Under the pieces are notes generated by a model that made no database searches, was not told where the DNA came from, and saw only the letters and a program-made list of their open reading frames with translations. This document shows positions 25,024 to 33,283 of a DNA stretch of 64,000 nt, in pieces (within the stretch, counting starts at the first letter, position 1; every line of letters begins with the position of its first letter). Source of the DNA: G963662905 sp965230045 (lineage in GTDB: Bacteria; Bacteroidota; Bacteroidia; Bacteroidales; WRLA01); the NCBI GenBank assembly GCA_965230045.1, contig OZ245940.1:558001-622000 (forward strand), given 5' to 3'. The position numbers and the translations under genes were made by a program.

Positions 25024-25929
25024 TTAAGCCATTAAAATAGCAATGATACCTAATACGAGTGGGATTTTCAGGAACCAGCGCACAGATTGCTCGATGCGGA
25101 AACGTGGAAAAACCATACCCACGAAAACGGTCCAGAAATAAATAAGGAATGTCTTGATAAACAATTCGATCCAATTGGTAGCACCACCAAAAAACAGGTT
25201 CATAAACAGCACGGCTTCGATGACGTGCAATACGGCGGCATTGGTGCGTAAAACGCCAAGGTAGGTTCCGTGGTATTCGGTGGGCGGGCCAATCGGTATT
25301 TCGTTGGGGGCTTTTACCAGGTTAAAGGGCGAGTGCATAAACAGCCCGAGCATGGCCAGTATAGCTGTTGCTCCGGCAAAGGGATTGGTAAATACCGTCC
25401 AGTTCATTATACCGCCTTGCTGTGCAGCTACAATATCTGAAATGCTAAAGGTTTGATATTGAATGGCAACGGCAATAACCGCCAATGTTAAGGGTACTTC
25501 AATAGTTGTAAATTGTGATAAGCCGCGGCTGATGCCAATGGCCGAATGTGGATGTCCGCCTTCTCCGGCGCCCAAAGCCATGCCGAGCATACCAAAAAAC
25601 TGGAAATAGAGCAGCAGCACCAAATCGCCCTGGAAACTGTAATTGGTCCAGTTTTCGCTGCCAAAAATCAATGGCATGAAAAGAAACAGGCCAATGCCTC
25701 CGGATACGCGGAAAACCGGTCCGAGGTAGAACATCACACCATGGGTGTTTTGCGAGCGGATTGCATAGTTTTTGATCAAGTCAACCCAGGGTTGCCAAAT
25801 GCGGATTCCGTGCCTCTTGGCTACACGTGCCCCGATTTTTCGGATACTGCCTCCCATCAGCAGGCCCCAGTTTAAAATAATGAACAGGCCCAGGAGTGTA
25901 TATAATAATTTGCTGATATCGAAACTCAT
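25024..25929 (-). CDS. NuoH/MbxM-like membrane subunit
   Basis: A 301-residue protein with about eight transmembrane helices, homologous to complex I ND1/NuoH (RIWQPWVDLIKNYAIRSQ, GLSQFTTIEVPLTLAVIAV, FNLVKAPNEIPIGPPTEYHG, RFRIEQSVRWFLKIPL). The acidic loop that faces the quinone or reductase site is present (KAPNEIPIGPPTEY). NuoH links the peripheral arm to the ion-pumping modules. It lies 6 bp ahead of the NuoB-like gene. Confidence 0.9.
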   Translation of the reverse strand: MSFDISKLLYTLLGLFIILNWGLLMGGSIRKIGARVAKRHGIRIWQPWVDLIKNYAIRSQNTHGVMFYLGPVFRVSGGIGLFLFMPLIFGSENWTNYSFQGDLVLLLYFQFFGMLGMALGAGEGGHPHSAIGISRGLSQFTTIEVPLTLAVIAVAIQYQTFSISDIVAAQQGGIMNWTVFTNPFAGATAILAMLGLFMHSPFNLVKAPNEIPIGPPTEYHGTYLGVLRTNAAVLHVIEAVLFMNLFFGGATNWIELFIKTFLIYFWTVFVGMVFPRFRIEQSVRWFLKIPLVLGIIAILMA

Positions 25930-25946
25930 TTTTTAGATTTTAGAGG

Positions 25947-28900
25947 TTAGACAATAGCCTGAAAATAAGCATAAACAATCAAAACAAACAGCAGTATCTG
26001 TGTTGCGTAAACCTGTCCGTTCCCGCTGTATATTTTGCGGATTATCGTGGCCAGATCGTGGAAAGCGCCCGCCATCCAGTTCCAGAAATTCGTGATAAAG
26101 GGCGCCACGAGGAATCCCAGAGCTTTATTGTAGCCGGCAAAAATATTGTAGCTCACATGTGTGGTTTCGGGACGGAATGGGCGTTCGGCAGAATACACAA
26201 TATTGAATTGTTCGATTTTTTGTGCTTTGCGGCTCAGGATGAACAGCCAGCTAAAAAGCGATACAAACATTATTCCTACGGTCATCATCACACCACTTCC
26301 GCTCCAATGACCTAAAGCTGTGGTAGCCCTGCCGCCATCCCATTGCAGTCCGCCATCGGGAAATTGTGCAGAAATCATATCGCCCAAAGGTTGCAGGATC
26401 CATTCCGGTTTGGCCGAAGTAATCATCAGCCCGATAATCAAAGTGTAAATCGGGATGATGTACCAGATGCTGATTTCTTTCACTTTACGTAAATTGTCCT
26501 TGAGCTGTCCGAGGAAAATCGAATAAATCATCTTGAATAGGTAAAGGAATGCGATAATGCCCGAGAAGAACACAATCGCTCCCTGGAAATACCAGCCTTT
26601 GAGCACTACGGCATGATAAAACAGCCATTTTCCGGCAAAACCTGTAAGTGGCGGCACACCCGAAAGGGCAATAATCCCGATCAGAACAGCAATGAAAGCA
26701 AAAGGCATGCGCTTGATCAGGCCGCCCATTTCGTACATATTGTGGGTTTTTACGCGCAGGATCACCGCACCAACAGCGAGGAAGAGCACGGCTTTGTACA
26801 TAAAGTGGTTGATGGTATATGTGAAAGCGGTCAGCCAGCCGAGATGGCTCATAATTGCCAAAGCAAAAAGGATGTAACCGAGTTGTGCAATACTGGAATA
26901 TGCCAGCAGCCTTTTGGCATCATCCTGAAAAACAGCAGCCAGGTTGCCGATCAGGGCAGTAAGCGCGCCCAGCCATCCCAGAACGTAAGTGATTTGCACG
27001 GCTTCGGGATGATGTCCCATAAAAATCATCAGGATAAGCAAACCGAAAACACCGGCTTTCAGCAGGATGGCCGACACCATGGGCGAAACGTCGCTTTCGG
27101 CTTCACCATGTGCTCCGGGCAGCCAGATGTGCAGCCCAAGCGAAGCGGTTTTGGTGAGGAAACCAACGGCCAGCAGAGCGTAAATCCAGCCAATATTGGC
27201 CTGTACCATGCCCAAGGCTTCCAATGCGAAACTGGATGTTCCGGCAAAAGTCATGGCGAATCCGGCCAGCATGGCGTAAGCTCCGCCAATAGAAAACAGC
27301 ATATAGCTGAGCCCGTGGGGCATGGAGCGTTTTCCGCGGATAATGAGGAAATAGGAGCCTGCCGTCATGATTTCCCAGCCATAGAAAAACTGGAAAGTAT
27401 TTTCTGCTTCGATAATTTGCGTTAAACCGGCATACATCAGCAGTGCTACCGGATAAAATCCCATGCGTTTTCCTTTGTTCTGGTATCCGGCTATGAAGGT
27501 TAAAATACCTCCAATCAGGAATATTGCTTCAAAAATGAAACGGAGCATATCGTTCTCAAACAGGGGCGGGAGTTTCATCCAGGCGTAAACAGCCATCCCG
27601 GCAATGGCAATGGTGTTTTTTGCAAATACAGGCAGGAAATCCAAAACGAACAAAAGCGCGACAAACAATAAAGGAATATAATTGATGCTGGCGCCAAAAC
27701 CACTGATTTGTCCGATATAATAGCCTGCGGCATAAAGCGCAACACCAAAAATTGAGGGTGGGAGAATTTGGTTCCATTGAATGCTCAGGCGGGGTTGACC
27801 GGCATGTTCTTTTTTGATGGCATATCCCAGCCAGCGGAAAAGGTAAACGCCTTCGAGGAAGGAAGCCAGCAGGATAACGAACAGCCATCCGTACATGCCC
27901 GAGCCGGCCAGTTGCATTATCAGCGACCATTTACCAAAGAAAGCCGGAAAGGGTGGGAATCCGATCAAAGCAAAAACAAATGTTCCGAAAAGGAAAAGGT
28001 AAAAGGGATTTTTGCGGAGTACAGCCCAGGCTTCCAGTTTTTCGGATTTTATGATTCCCGCCAGCCAGAAAAGTCCGGCTTTGGCAAGGTAATGCGTAAT
28101 CAAAATGCTGAATGCAATGAAATGAAGGTCCTGACCCAAAACGGGTTTCATGCCGAGGATGATCATCAGCAGCCCAATTTGTCCCACAGAAGAATATCCG
28201 AGCAAACGTTGCGGATTGTCCTGTTGCAGGCCCAGAAGGTTGGCTCCAACAAAACTCAGGGCACCGGCTACTGCCACAACCTGATAACCGGCATCACCGA
28301 TGAGTAGAAGCACTTTGCTCAGCACAAAATACATGGCCGTAGCACTGGCTGCAGAAATTATGGCCGACAAGCCGGGATGCGCAGATTGATAAACATCGAG
28401 CGCCCAGCCGTTTGCAGGAAAAACTTTGAGTTCGAGCACAATGGCGATCAGCATAAAAAAGAGGGCTATGCTGCCGCCTTTAATAGCGAGGAGTGCGCTG
28501 CCTGAAAGGAAATCAAAGTTGAGCGAACCGCCAAAGTAATAGACAAAAATAACGCCCAGCAGGAATAATCCCGCGATGAGACTGGTGGCAATCATGTATT
28601 TAAAGCCGGCAGGAACCGAATTGCGGTTTTGCTCCAAAATGACCAGGCCGGCAGTGGCAATACTGACCACTTCCATAAAAACAAAGAGGTTGAATGCATC
28701 GCGGGTAAGGATGATAACATCCAGGCCCATAATGAGTACCAGAAAAACAATCATTGCATGGAATCCCTGCTCGCGCAAAGGTCGGATCAGATATATCCCG
28801 CCCAGCAGTCCGGCAATATTGACCATGGAAGTGAGTACGGCTTCTTCAAGACCCATGCGCAGGTTAATCGACCAGGGCGGACGGAAACCGGCAGTGAAAA

Positions 28901-29078
28901 TTTCAGCCGTTTGTGTGCCTTCCATTAAGGCAAAAAGCCATTGCAGGGAGAGCGCACTCATCGAGGCTAAAGCCAGTAAAGTGAGGCTCAGGGCAAAGTT
29001 TTTGCCGAAACTTTTGAGCAGTCCCAGTGCAAAGGCAATGCCCAGGCCGATGGTGATAAGATGTATTGGTGATATCAT
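25947..29078 (-). CDS. fused double Mrp-D/NuoL-M-N-like ion-translocating subunit
   Basis: A 1043-residue membrane protein with two complete antiporter-like modules. Module one (~1-500) has the TM5 glutamate in LFVFMEVVSIATAGL and the TM7 lysine in IVLELKVFPANGWALDVY, then DNPQRLLGYSSVGQIG. Module two (~500-960) has WEIMTAGSYFLI, GFLTKTASLGLHIWLPGAHG and DDAKRLLAYSSIAQLGY. A C-terminal stretch of ~80 residues adds further helices, as in MbhI/NuoL lateral-helix extensions. In archaeal mbx clusters two separate MrpD-like genes (H and H') occupy this place; here they are one polypeptide. Two modules imply two ion-pumping units per complex. The ion, Na+ or H+, cannot be read directly. Confidence 0.88.
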   Translation of the reverse strand: MISPIHLITIGLGIAFALGLLKSFGKNFALSLTLLALASMSALSLQWLFALMEGTQTAEIFTAGFRPPWSINLRMGLEEAVLTSMVNIAGLLGGIYLIRPLREQGFHAMIVFLVLIMGLDVIILTRDAFNLFVFMEVVSIATAGLVILEQNRNSVPAGFKYMIATSLIAGLFLLGVIFVYYFGGSLNFDFLSGSALLAIKGGSIALFFMLIAIVLELKVFPANGWALDVYQSAHPGLSAIISAASATAMYFVLSKVLLLIGDAGYQVVAVAGALSFVGANLLGLQQDNPQRLLGYSSVGQIGLLMIILGMKPVLGQDLHFIAFSILITHYLAKAGLFWLAGIIKSEKLEAWAVLRKNPFYLFLFGTFVFALIGFPPFPAFFGKWSLIMQLAGSGMYGWLFVILLASFLEGVYLFRWLGYAIKKEHAGQPRLSIQWNQILPPSIFGVALYAAGYYIGQISGFGASINYIPLLFVALLFVLDFLPVFAKNTIAIAGMAVYAWMKLPPLFENDMLRFIFEAIFLIGGILTFIAGYQNKGKRMGFYPVALLMYAGLTQIIEAENTFQFFYGWEIMTAGSYFLIIRGKRSMPHGLSYMLFSIGGAYAMLAGFAMTFAGTSSFALEALGMVQANIGWIYALLAVGFLTKTASLGLHIWLPGAHGEAESDVSPMVSAILLKAGVFGLLILMIFMGHHPEAVQITYVLGWLGALTALIGNLAAVFQDDAKRLLAYSSIAQLGYILFALAIMSHLGWLTAFTYTINHFMYKAVLFLAVGAVILRVKTHNMYEMGGLIKRMPFAFIAVLIGIIALSGVPPLTGFAGKWLFYHAVVLKGWYFQGAIVFFSGIIAFLYLFKMIYSIFLGQLKDNLRKVKEISIWYIIPIYTLIIGLMITSAKPEWILQPLGDMISAQFPDGGLQWDGGRATTALGHWSGSGVMMTVGIMFVSLFSWLFILSRKAQKIEQFNIVYSAERPFRPETTHVSYNIFAGYNKALGFLVAPFITNFWNWMAGAFHDLATIIRKIYSGNGQVYATQILLFVLIVYAYFQAIV

Positions 29079-29108
29079 TTGTGTTGTATTTTCAGTTTAT
29101 CAAATGGT

Positions 29109-29465
29109 CTAACCTTTCAAATGGGTGAAATCCGAAATATTCAGGCTGCCTTTTTGCTTGTACATCCTCAGGGCATAGGCCAGCATAAGTGCTGTAACGC
29201 CCAGTCCGATGACAATGGCCGTTAGTACCAAAGCCTGAGGCAAAGGGTCGGCGATTTCCTGTGCCGCATTCGCGATGCTGACACTTTCGTCGATGATAGG
29301 CGCAGTGCCTTTACGGATGTAGGCAATACTGACCATAACTACATGCAAACCTGTATCGAAAAGGCTGAAACCGATGATGATACGGATGAGGTTTTTGCGC
29401 GTCAGCAGTCCGTAGAGTCCTGTGAGGATGAGCAAAAAACCGATGATGAGGCTTATATGTTCCAT
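29109..29465 (-). CDS. mnhC: MrpC/MnhC/NuoK-like subunit
   Basis: A 118-residue protein with three hydrophobic segments (ISLIIGFLLILTGLYGLL, RIIIGFSLFDTGLHVVMVS, PLPQALVLTAIVIGLGVTALML). The last motif is diagnostic of MrpC/NuoK proteins (complex I ND4L homologue). It lies 9 bp downstream of the MrpB-like gene. Part of the membrane ion-translocation arm. Confidence 0.88.
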   Translation of the reverse strand: MEHISLIIGFLLILTGLYGLLTRKNLIRIIIGFSLFDTGLHVVMVSIAYIRKGTAPIIDESVSIANAAQEIADPLPQALVLTAIVIGLGVTALMLAYALRMYKQKGSLNISDFTHLKG

Positions 29466-29474
29466 AATTTTGAT

Positions 29475-30182
29475 TTACAGGTTATTATCTTCGGTTTGTA
29501 CTTCTTTGTAATTGCTGAGGATATTGGAAAGCTCGGAGCCTACTTTCAGTCCTACAAAAATGTAGATAATGGGGATGGCACCGGCAGAGATTAACTCGCC
29601 AACATTCCCGGCAGGCAGGATGCGGTTGTCGAGGAAACCTCCGGCCAAAAGGAGTCCCAGCGCACCAATAATGACGAAAATCAGTCCGGAGATGCTTTCC
29701 AGCTGCGTAAAGAGTTCCTTTTTAAAGCGCTGGTTTTGCCCGATCAACAGGAGCAGTACAAAGGCTGAAGCAATGATTGCCCCGCCCTGAAATCCTCCGC
29801 CCGGTGTCAGGTGGCCGTTTACAAAAACATAAACCCCCAACACAAAAATCATGGGGGTCAGCACACGGGCTGCCGTATCAAATATTTCGCTGGCCGGACG
29901 GATTTTTTTGTCATCCTGATTCCGTACCTGCACTTTCAGGAAAAACCCGATGATGGCGGCGGTTAGGAAAAGAATGGTGACTTCGCCCAGCGTGTCCAAA
30001 CCGCGGTAAGTTACCACCACAGCCGTTACGAGGTTGGCGGCACCTACTTCTTCGATGTTTTGTGGTTGTGCGTAAAAAGCAGCCGTTTCGTTCAGCTTGT
30101 CGCTGCCATGGAAATCGCTGTATAGTCCATAAAGTATCAGCGCAAATCCGATGATGAGAATAAAAATTAAGCTATTTCGCAT
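29475..30182 (-). CDS. mnhB: MbhE-MrpB-like fused membrane subunit
   Basis: A 235-residue protein. The N-terminal ~90 residues match the MbhE type (AANLVTAVVVTYRGLDTLGE, then VTILFLTAAIIGFFL). The rest is an MrpB/MnhB domain (TPMIFVLGVYVFVNGHLTPGG by sections, GGFQGGAIIASAFVLLLL, ISAGAIPIIYIFVGLKVGSEL). In archaeal clusters these are often two genes. It overlaps the MbhD-like gene by 11 bp. Confidence 0.85.
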   Translation of the reverse strand: MRNSLIFILIIGFALILYGLYSDFHGSDKLNETAAFYAQPQNIEEVGAANLVTAVVVTYRGLDTLGEVTILFLTAAIIGFFLKVQVRNQDDKKIRPASEIFDTAARVLTPMIFVLGVYVFVNGHLTPGGGFQGGAIIASAFVLLLLIGQNQRFKKELFTQLESISGLIFVIIGALGLLLAGGFLDNRILPAGNVGELISAGAIPIIYIFVGLKVGSELSNILSNYKEVQTEDNNL

Positions 30183-30423
30183 GATCTTTCTTTTTAATCC
30201 GGTTCAAAACATAAAAGAAAATTATAGTGGAAAGCCCGCTGCCGATGGATGCTTCGGTCATGGCCACATCGGGTGCGGCCAGCAGAAGGTAAAGCACAGA
30301 AGCAAAAAGGCTTACGGCGCCTGCCGCGATGATGGCAATGATCAGGCTTTTGTGGTAAATGGCAATGATTGCCATAACCAGCATCAATACGCCCAGAAAT
30401 GCTGCCAGTATTGTAAATGTCAT
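30172..30423 (-). CDS. MbhD/MrpA C-terminal-like (DUF4040) subunit
   Basis: An 83-residue membrane protein with two to three helices and the signature YLLLAAPDVAMTEASIGSGL (by sections STIIFFYVL). This is the domain found at the C-terminus of MrpA and as the separate MbhD/MbxD protein (NuoJ-like). As a separate small gene it marks the MBH/MBX gene arrangement rather than a stand-alone Mrp antiporter. It overlaps MrpG by 4 bp and MrpB by 11 bp. Confidence 0.86.
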   Translation of the reverse strand: MTFTILAAFLGVLMLVMAIIAIYHKSLIIAIIAAGAVSLFASVLYLLLAAPDVAMTEASIGSGLSTIIFFYVLNRIKKKDHAK

Positions 30424-30797
30424 GATTCCTGATTTTGAGGTTCAACATTTTCCGGTTTGTTTTCCGGATTTTCTTTCATGCGTTCGGCAAGTTTGTCCAC
30501 TACTGTTTTGGGGCTGAGCGGAATACCGCTGAAATGTGCCGCGCGGGCCAGTACATGTGATGATACGGGATTGGTTATGAGTACAAAAACAATCAGAATA
30601 ATGATTTTGCCAAACCATCCCGGCATGATGAATCCCAGTCCCAAAAGTGAAAGCATGGTTCCCAGAGTAGTGGCTTTGGTGCCGGCCTGGATACGGTTAT
30701 AAACATCGGGCATACGCATCAGGCCCAGTGCACCCAGAAAGAGGAAAATGGATCCCGCCAAGGTGATGAATGCGCCGATTATTTGTAAAATTTCCAT
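30420..30797 (-). CDS. mnhG: MrpG/MnhG-like subunit
   Basis: A 125-residue protein with three helices and the family core LFLGALGLMRMPDVYNRIQAG, split as LFLGALGLMRMPDVYNR then IQAGTKATTLGTMLSLLG, and ITNPVSSHVLARAAHFSG. The frame is open to 30917, but the ATG at 30797 (MEILQIIGAF) gives the normal length; the longer form would overlap MrpF heavily. The C-terminus is a hydrophilic tail rich in Pro, Glu and Asn. Confidence 0.88.
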   Translation of the reverse strand: MEILQIIGAFITLAGSIFLFLGALGLMRMPDVYNRIQAGTKATTLGTMLSLLGLGFIMPGWFGKIIILIVFVLITNPVSSHVLARAAHFSGIPLSPKTVVDKLAERMKENPENKPENVEPQNQES

Positions 30798-30816
30798 TTG
30801 AATATCCTTTTTGAAT

Positions 30817-31077
30817 TTATAATCCTTTTTCGAGATAACGTGCAATAATGAGTACGCCCAAAAAGCTGAGCAGACCGTAAACCACGGCCACATCGAGATA
30901 AATGACGCGGCCTGCAAAATAGGCGATCAGGCCAATCAGTGCGATGGACGAAATGGTCATAACATCAAAAGAAATGACGCGGTCAACGGCCGAGGGCCCT
31001 TTGATAAAACGGTACAGGCTGATGAGCAGGCTGGCTGCAATTAGTACCAATGCGATGGTGAGTATTGTATTAACCAT
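30817..31077 (-). CDS. mnhF: MrpF/MnhF-like subunit
   Basis: An 86-residue three-helix membrane protein (ASLLISLYRFIKGPSAVDRVISFD, given here as RFIKGPSAVDRVISFD, then YLDVAVVYGLLSFLGVLIIARYL in part), with the GPSAVDRV and LDVAVVYGLLSF motifs of MrpF/PhaF. It overlaps MrpE by 8 bp and lies 19 bp ahead of MrpG. Confidence 0.88.
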   Translation of the reverse strand: MVNTILTIALVLIAASLLISLYRFIKGPSAVDRVISFDVMTISSIALIGLIAYFAGRVIYLDVAVVYGLLSFLGVLIIARYLEKGL

Positions 31078-31567
31078 AAATTACCTCCAGGTATTTTTCA
31101 AATTTGCGAACAATTTCGTTGGTGGCTTTTTCGATGTCGTCGCTTTTCACATCAATCCAGTGGATGTAGAGCTTGTCGTCGCGGATATCGACTGTGAATG
31201 TTCCGGGTGTGAGCGTAATGGAATCGGCCAGGATCAACCGGCCCATGCGCGATTTTAAACGGGTTTCCACTTCAACAATTCCGGGATTTATCGGCAGTGC
31301 GGGCGATAAAACCCTGCGCGCAACATCGAGGTTTGATTTGATCAGCTCTTTTAGAAATACGAGCAGATAAATAAAGGTGTAGATAATGGCTTTCGGGCTG
31401 AGGCGGATGTCGGTAAACACATCGCAATTGCGGCAAAATACCAGTCCCACAATAAATGACACTGCTACACCGCTGATCCAGATCGCAGGTGTAAAGCTGT
31501 TGTTGAGCAACATCCATACAAAAAGGAGTATGAAGAAGATCAACAGGAAGTTTTTAATGGATTTCAT
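31070..31567 (-). CDS. mnhE: MrpE/MnhE-like subunit
   Basis: A 165-residue protein with two to three N-terminal helices and the MrpE core (LVFLKELIKSNLDVARRVL, SRMGRLILADSITLTPGT, FTVDIRDDKLYIHWIDV). First recognised subunit of the MBX-like cluster, matching MbxA in archaeal order. It follows the unknown gene at 31585 by 17 bp, so that gene is in the same transcript. Confidence 0.9.
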   Translation of the reverse strand: MKSIKNFLLIFFILLFVWMLLNNSFTPAIWISGVAVSFIVGLVFCRNCDVFTDIRLSPKAIIYTFIYLLVFLKELIKSNLDVARRVLSPALPINPGIVEVETRLKSRMGRLILADSITLTPGTFTVDIRDDKLYIHWIDVKSDDIEKATNEIVRKFEKYLEVIYG

Positions 31568-31584
31568 GCCTTTGGCTTATTCGG

Positions 31585-32316
31585 TTATATAAAATGATAT
31601 TTTTCGATTTCTTCAATGTAGTGCATGCGCAGCTCCGGAAGGTTGTCGCAATCGCAATGCTCGGAATAGATGCGCACATAATCTTCAAATCCGCATTCCT
31701 GATAAAAAGAGGCCAGTGCGTAATCGTAATGATTGAAGTTGTAGGTGTTTTTGATCGTCATGGTGATTTTTTCAAAATCATCCCATTCAATTTGCCGAGG
31801 TATGCGGATGTACCTGAAATACTGATTGTCGGAAGCCCGATATACGCCATCAAAGACTTCATCCAGCAGGAAATATTTTTTGATGCGGATCAGGCTGGTG
31901 TATTCGGCCACTTCTTTATGTTTTTGGAAAACAATTCCATTTTCGCGGTAGAGTTCAATCAGTTTTGGGATGATTGTGAGATCATCAGTATGAATCCGGA
32001 TATGTGGCTGCATAATATTAAACAGGCTGAGCTGGCCGGGGCAGGCATCAAAATTTAATTTATGCGACTGTTTTATTTTTTGCGTGATGCGGATGATATT
32101 ATCTTCCGTGCATAAATTGGTGGGCTTCACAATAAAAAACACATAATACGGCTTCTGGAATTTTTCTTCTGCCGATGGGGTGCGGCTGTAATAGCCCGGG
32201 AAAGGCTGGCGGGCTTCAAGCACCATTTCTTTCATGGGCTTGGAGGTTTGAAAAGAGGCCAGGATCTCTTTTTTAACGATGCTTCCGTATGCTCTCTTTG
32301 CTGCTGATGTGTCCAT
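31585..32316 (-). CDS. unknown protein, first gene of the MBX-like operon
   Basis: A 243-residue soluble protein; I do not recognise a family. There is no signal peptide or membrane segment. Motifs: PFPGYYSRTPSAEEKFQKPY, FFIVKPTNLCTEDNIIRITQ, HIRIHTDDLTIIPKLIELYR, NFNHYDYALASFYQECGFED, YSEHCDCDNLPELR. It has a few cysteines, including Cys-Asp-Cys near the C-terminus. The frame is open upstream to 32394, but the ATG at 32316 lies just after the promoter at 32343-32373. Its position as first gene, 17 bp before mrpE, suggests a role in expression, assembly or regulation of the complex. Confidence 0.75.
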   Translation of the reverse strand: MDTSAAKRAYGSIVKKEILASFQTSKPMKEMVLEARQPFPGYYSRTPSAEEKFQKPYYVFFIVKPTNLCTEDNIIRITQKIKQSHKLNFDACPGQLSLFNIMQPHIRIHTDDLTIIPKLIELYRENGIVFQKHKEVAEYTSLIRIKKYFLLDEVFDGVYRASDNQYFRYIRIPRQIEWDDFEKITMTIKNTYNFNHYDYALASFYQECGFEDYVRIYSEHCDCDNLPELRMHYIEEIEKYHFI

Positions 32317-32342
32317 GTTGATTTGTATTGATGTTCTGACAG

Positions 32343-32373
32343 CAAAAATAGGGCACAAACTTACATATATCAA
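32343..32373 (-). promoter_or_regulatory. promoter of the MBX-like operon
   Basis: Read on the minus strand: TTG (complement of 32371-32373), a 20-bp spacer, then TATTTTTG (complement of 32343-32350). This is a full match to the Bacteroidetes -33/-7 consensus with ideal spacing. Transcription would begin near 32337, giving a ~20-nt leader before the ATG at 32316. Confidence 0.7.
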
Positions 32374-32413
32374 TTTTTGCATACACGGACACATTCATAA
32401 GGTTGCAACAATT

Positions 32414-32435
32414 TGATTAAATCAGCGGTATCAAA
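32414..32435. promoter_or_regulatory. possible Crp/Fnr-type operator
   Basis: An 11-bp perfect palindrome TGATTAAATCA (32414-32424) lies inside a wider inverted pair TTTGAT/ATCAAA ending at 32435. It resembles FNR half-sites (TTGAT...ATCAA), but the spacing is not the classical four bases. It is located between the operon promoter and the divergent FNR-like gene, so it could serve either. Confidence 0.35.
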
Positions 32436-32581
32436 TGTTCGGAAAAAACTGATGCAGATCATGTTTTTAATAAACCGGTGATGCGTTTTTTTTGTTGGCT
32501 TGAGGAGGAATATAGTAATAGATATATGTTGAAAGCTATATTTTTCATAGATTAGCGCAACATTTCAAATCAACCACATTC

Positions 32582-33277
32582 ATGGCCGATGAGCAACAAA
32601 ATACCTGTGTGAACTGCACCCAAATGTCGGAATGCTTTCGTGTGCTAAGCAAAGAAGAGCTGGGGCGGGTCGGTCAGAAAATGGTTCGCTTGTCATTCCG
32701 TAAAGGCGAAATTATTGCCAAGCAGGGTGCATTTGCCACACATATTATGTTTGTGAAATCGGGTTTGGTAAAGCTGTACCGCGAGTCGGAAAACGATCAG
32801 AATGATTTGATTATCAACATCTATGCTGCGGACAATATCCTGGGGCTTTCGTCATTGTTTGGCGACAGCATTTTTCATTATTCCGTGGCTGCCCTTGAAG
32901 ACAGCAGCCTTTGTTTGATTGAAATCAATATTGTGCGCGAGCTGGTGAGCCAGAATTCTGATTTTTCTGTTTCCATAATCAAACGATTGAGCCGGAACAA
33001 TTTGATGGCTTATGAAATTTTGTATGCCGTTACCCACAAACAGCTCAACGGGCGAATGGCTGGCGCGATGATTTACCTGGCGCGCGAGGTTTTTCAGTCA
33101 TCAGGATTTCTTATGCCCCTTTCGCGAAAGGAACTTGCTGAATTTACCGGGATGTCGGTAATAAGTGCCATGCGTGCCATGAAAGACCTGCGCCAAAATG
33201 GCCTGATCGCCAATGAGAACGGAAGGATTGAAATTCTGGATATGGAAAGGTTGGAGCAAATCAGCAAATTTGGCTAA
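32582..33277 (+). CDS. FNR-type oxygen-sensing transcription regulator
   Basis: A 231-residue Crp/Fnr protein: cyclic-nucleotide-binding fold (RKGEIIAKQGAFATHIMFVKSG in sections, NILGLSSLFGDSIFHY), dimerisation helix and a C-terminal winged helix (LSRKELAEFTGMSVISAMRAM). The N-terminal cysteines C9, C12 and C18 have the exact C-x2-C-x5-C spacing of E. coli FNR, and C111 in LEDSSLCLIEI sits where FNR has its fourth ligand (C122). An oxygen-sensitive [4Fe-4S] cluster is therefore likely. The recognition helix lacks the Glu used by E. coli FNR, so the DNA site may differ. Divergent from the MBX-like operon, a natural candidate regulator of it. Confidence 0.9.
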   Translation: MADEQQNTCVNCTQMSECFRVLSKEELGRVGQKMVRLSFRKGEIIAKQGAFATHIMFVKSGLVKLYRESENDQNDLIINIYAADNILGLSSLFGDSIFHYSVAALEDSSLCLIEINIVRELVSQNSDFSVSIIKRLSRNNLMAYEILYAVTHKQLNGRMAGAMIYLAREVFQSSGFLMPLSRKELAEFTGMSVISAMRAMKDLRQNGLIANENGRIEILDMERLEQISKFG

Positions 33278-33283
33278 ATAGTT

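Noticed and set aside
30797..30917. Longer start for mrpG
   Set aside because: The extension would overlap mrpF in another frame and adds sequence foreign to the family; ATG at 30797 fits.
20775..31567. Ordinary NADH dehydrogenase (complex I)
   Set aside because: Gene order, presence of mrpE/F/G, absence of NuoA/E/F/G, and the loss of an N2 cysteine do not fit complex I.
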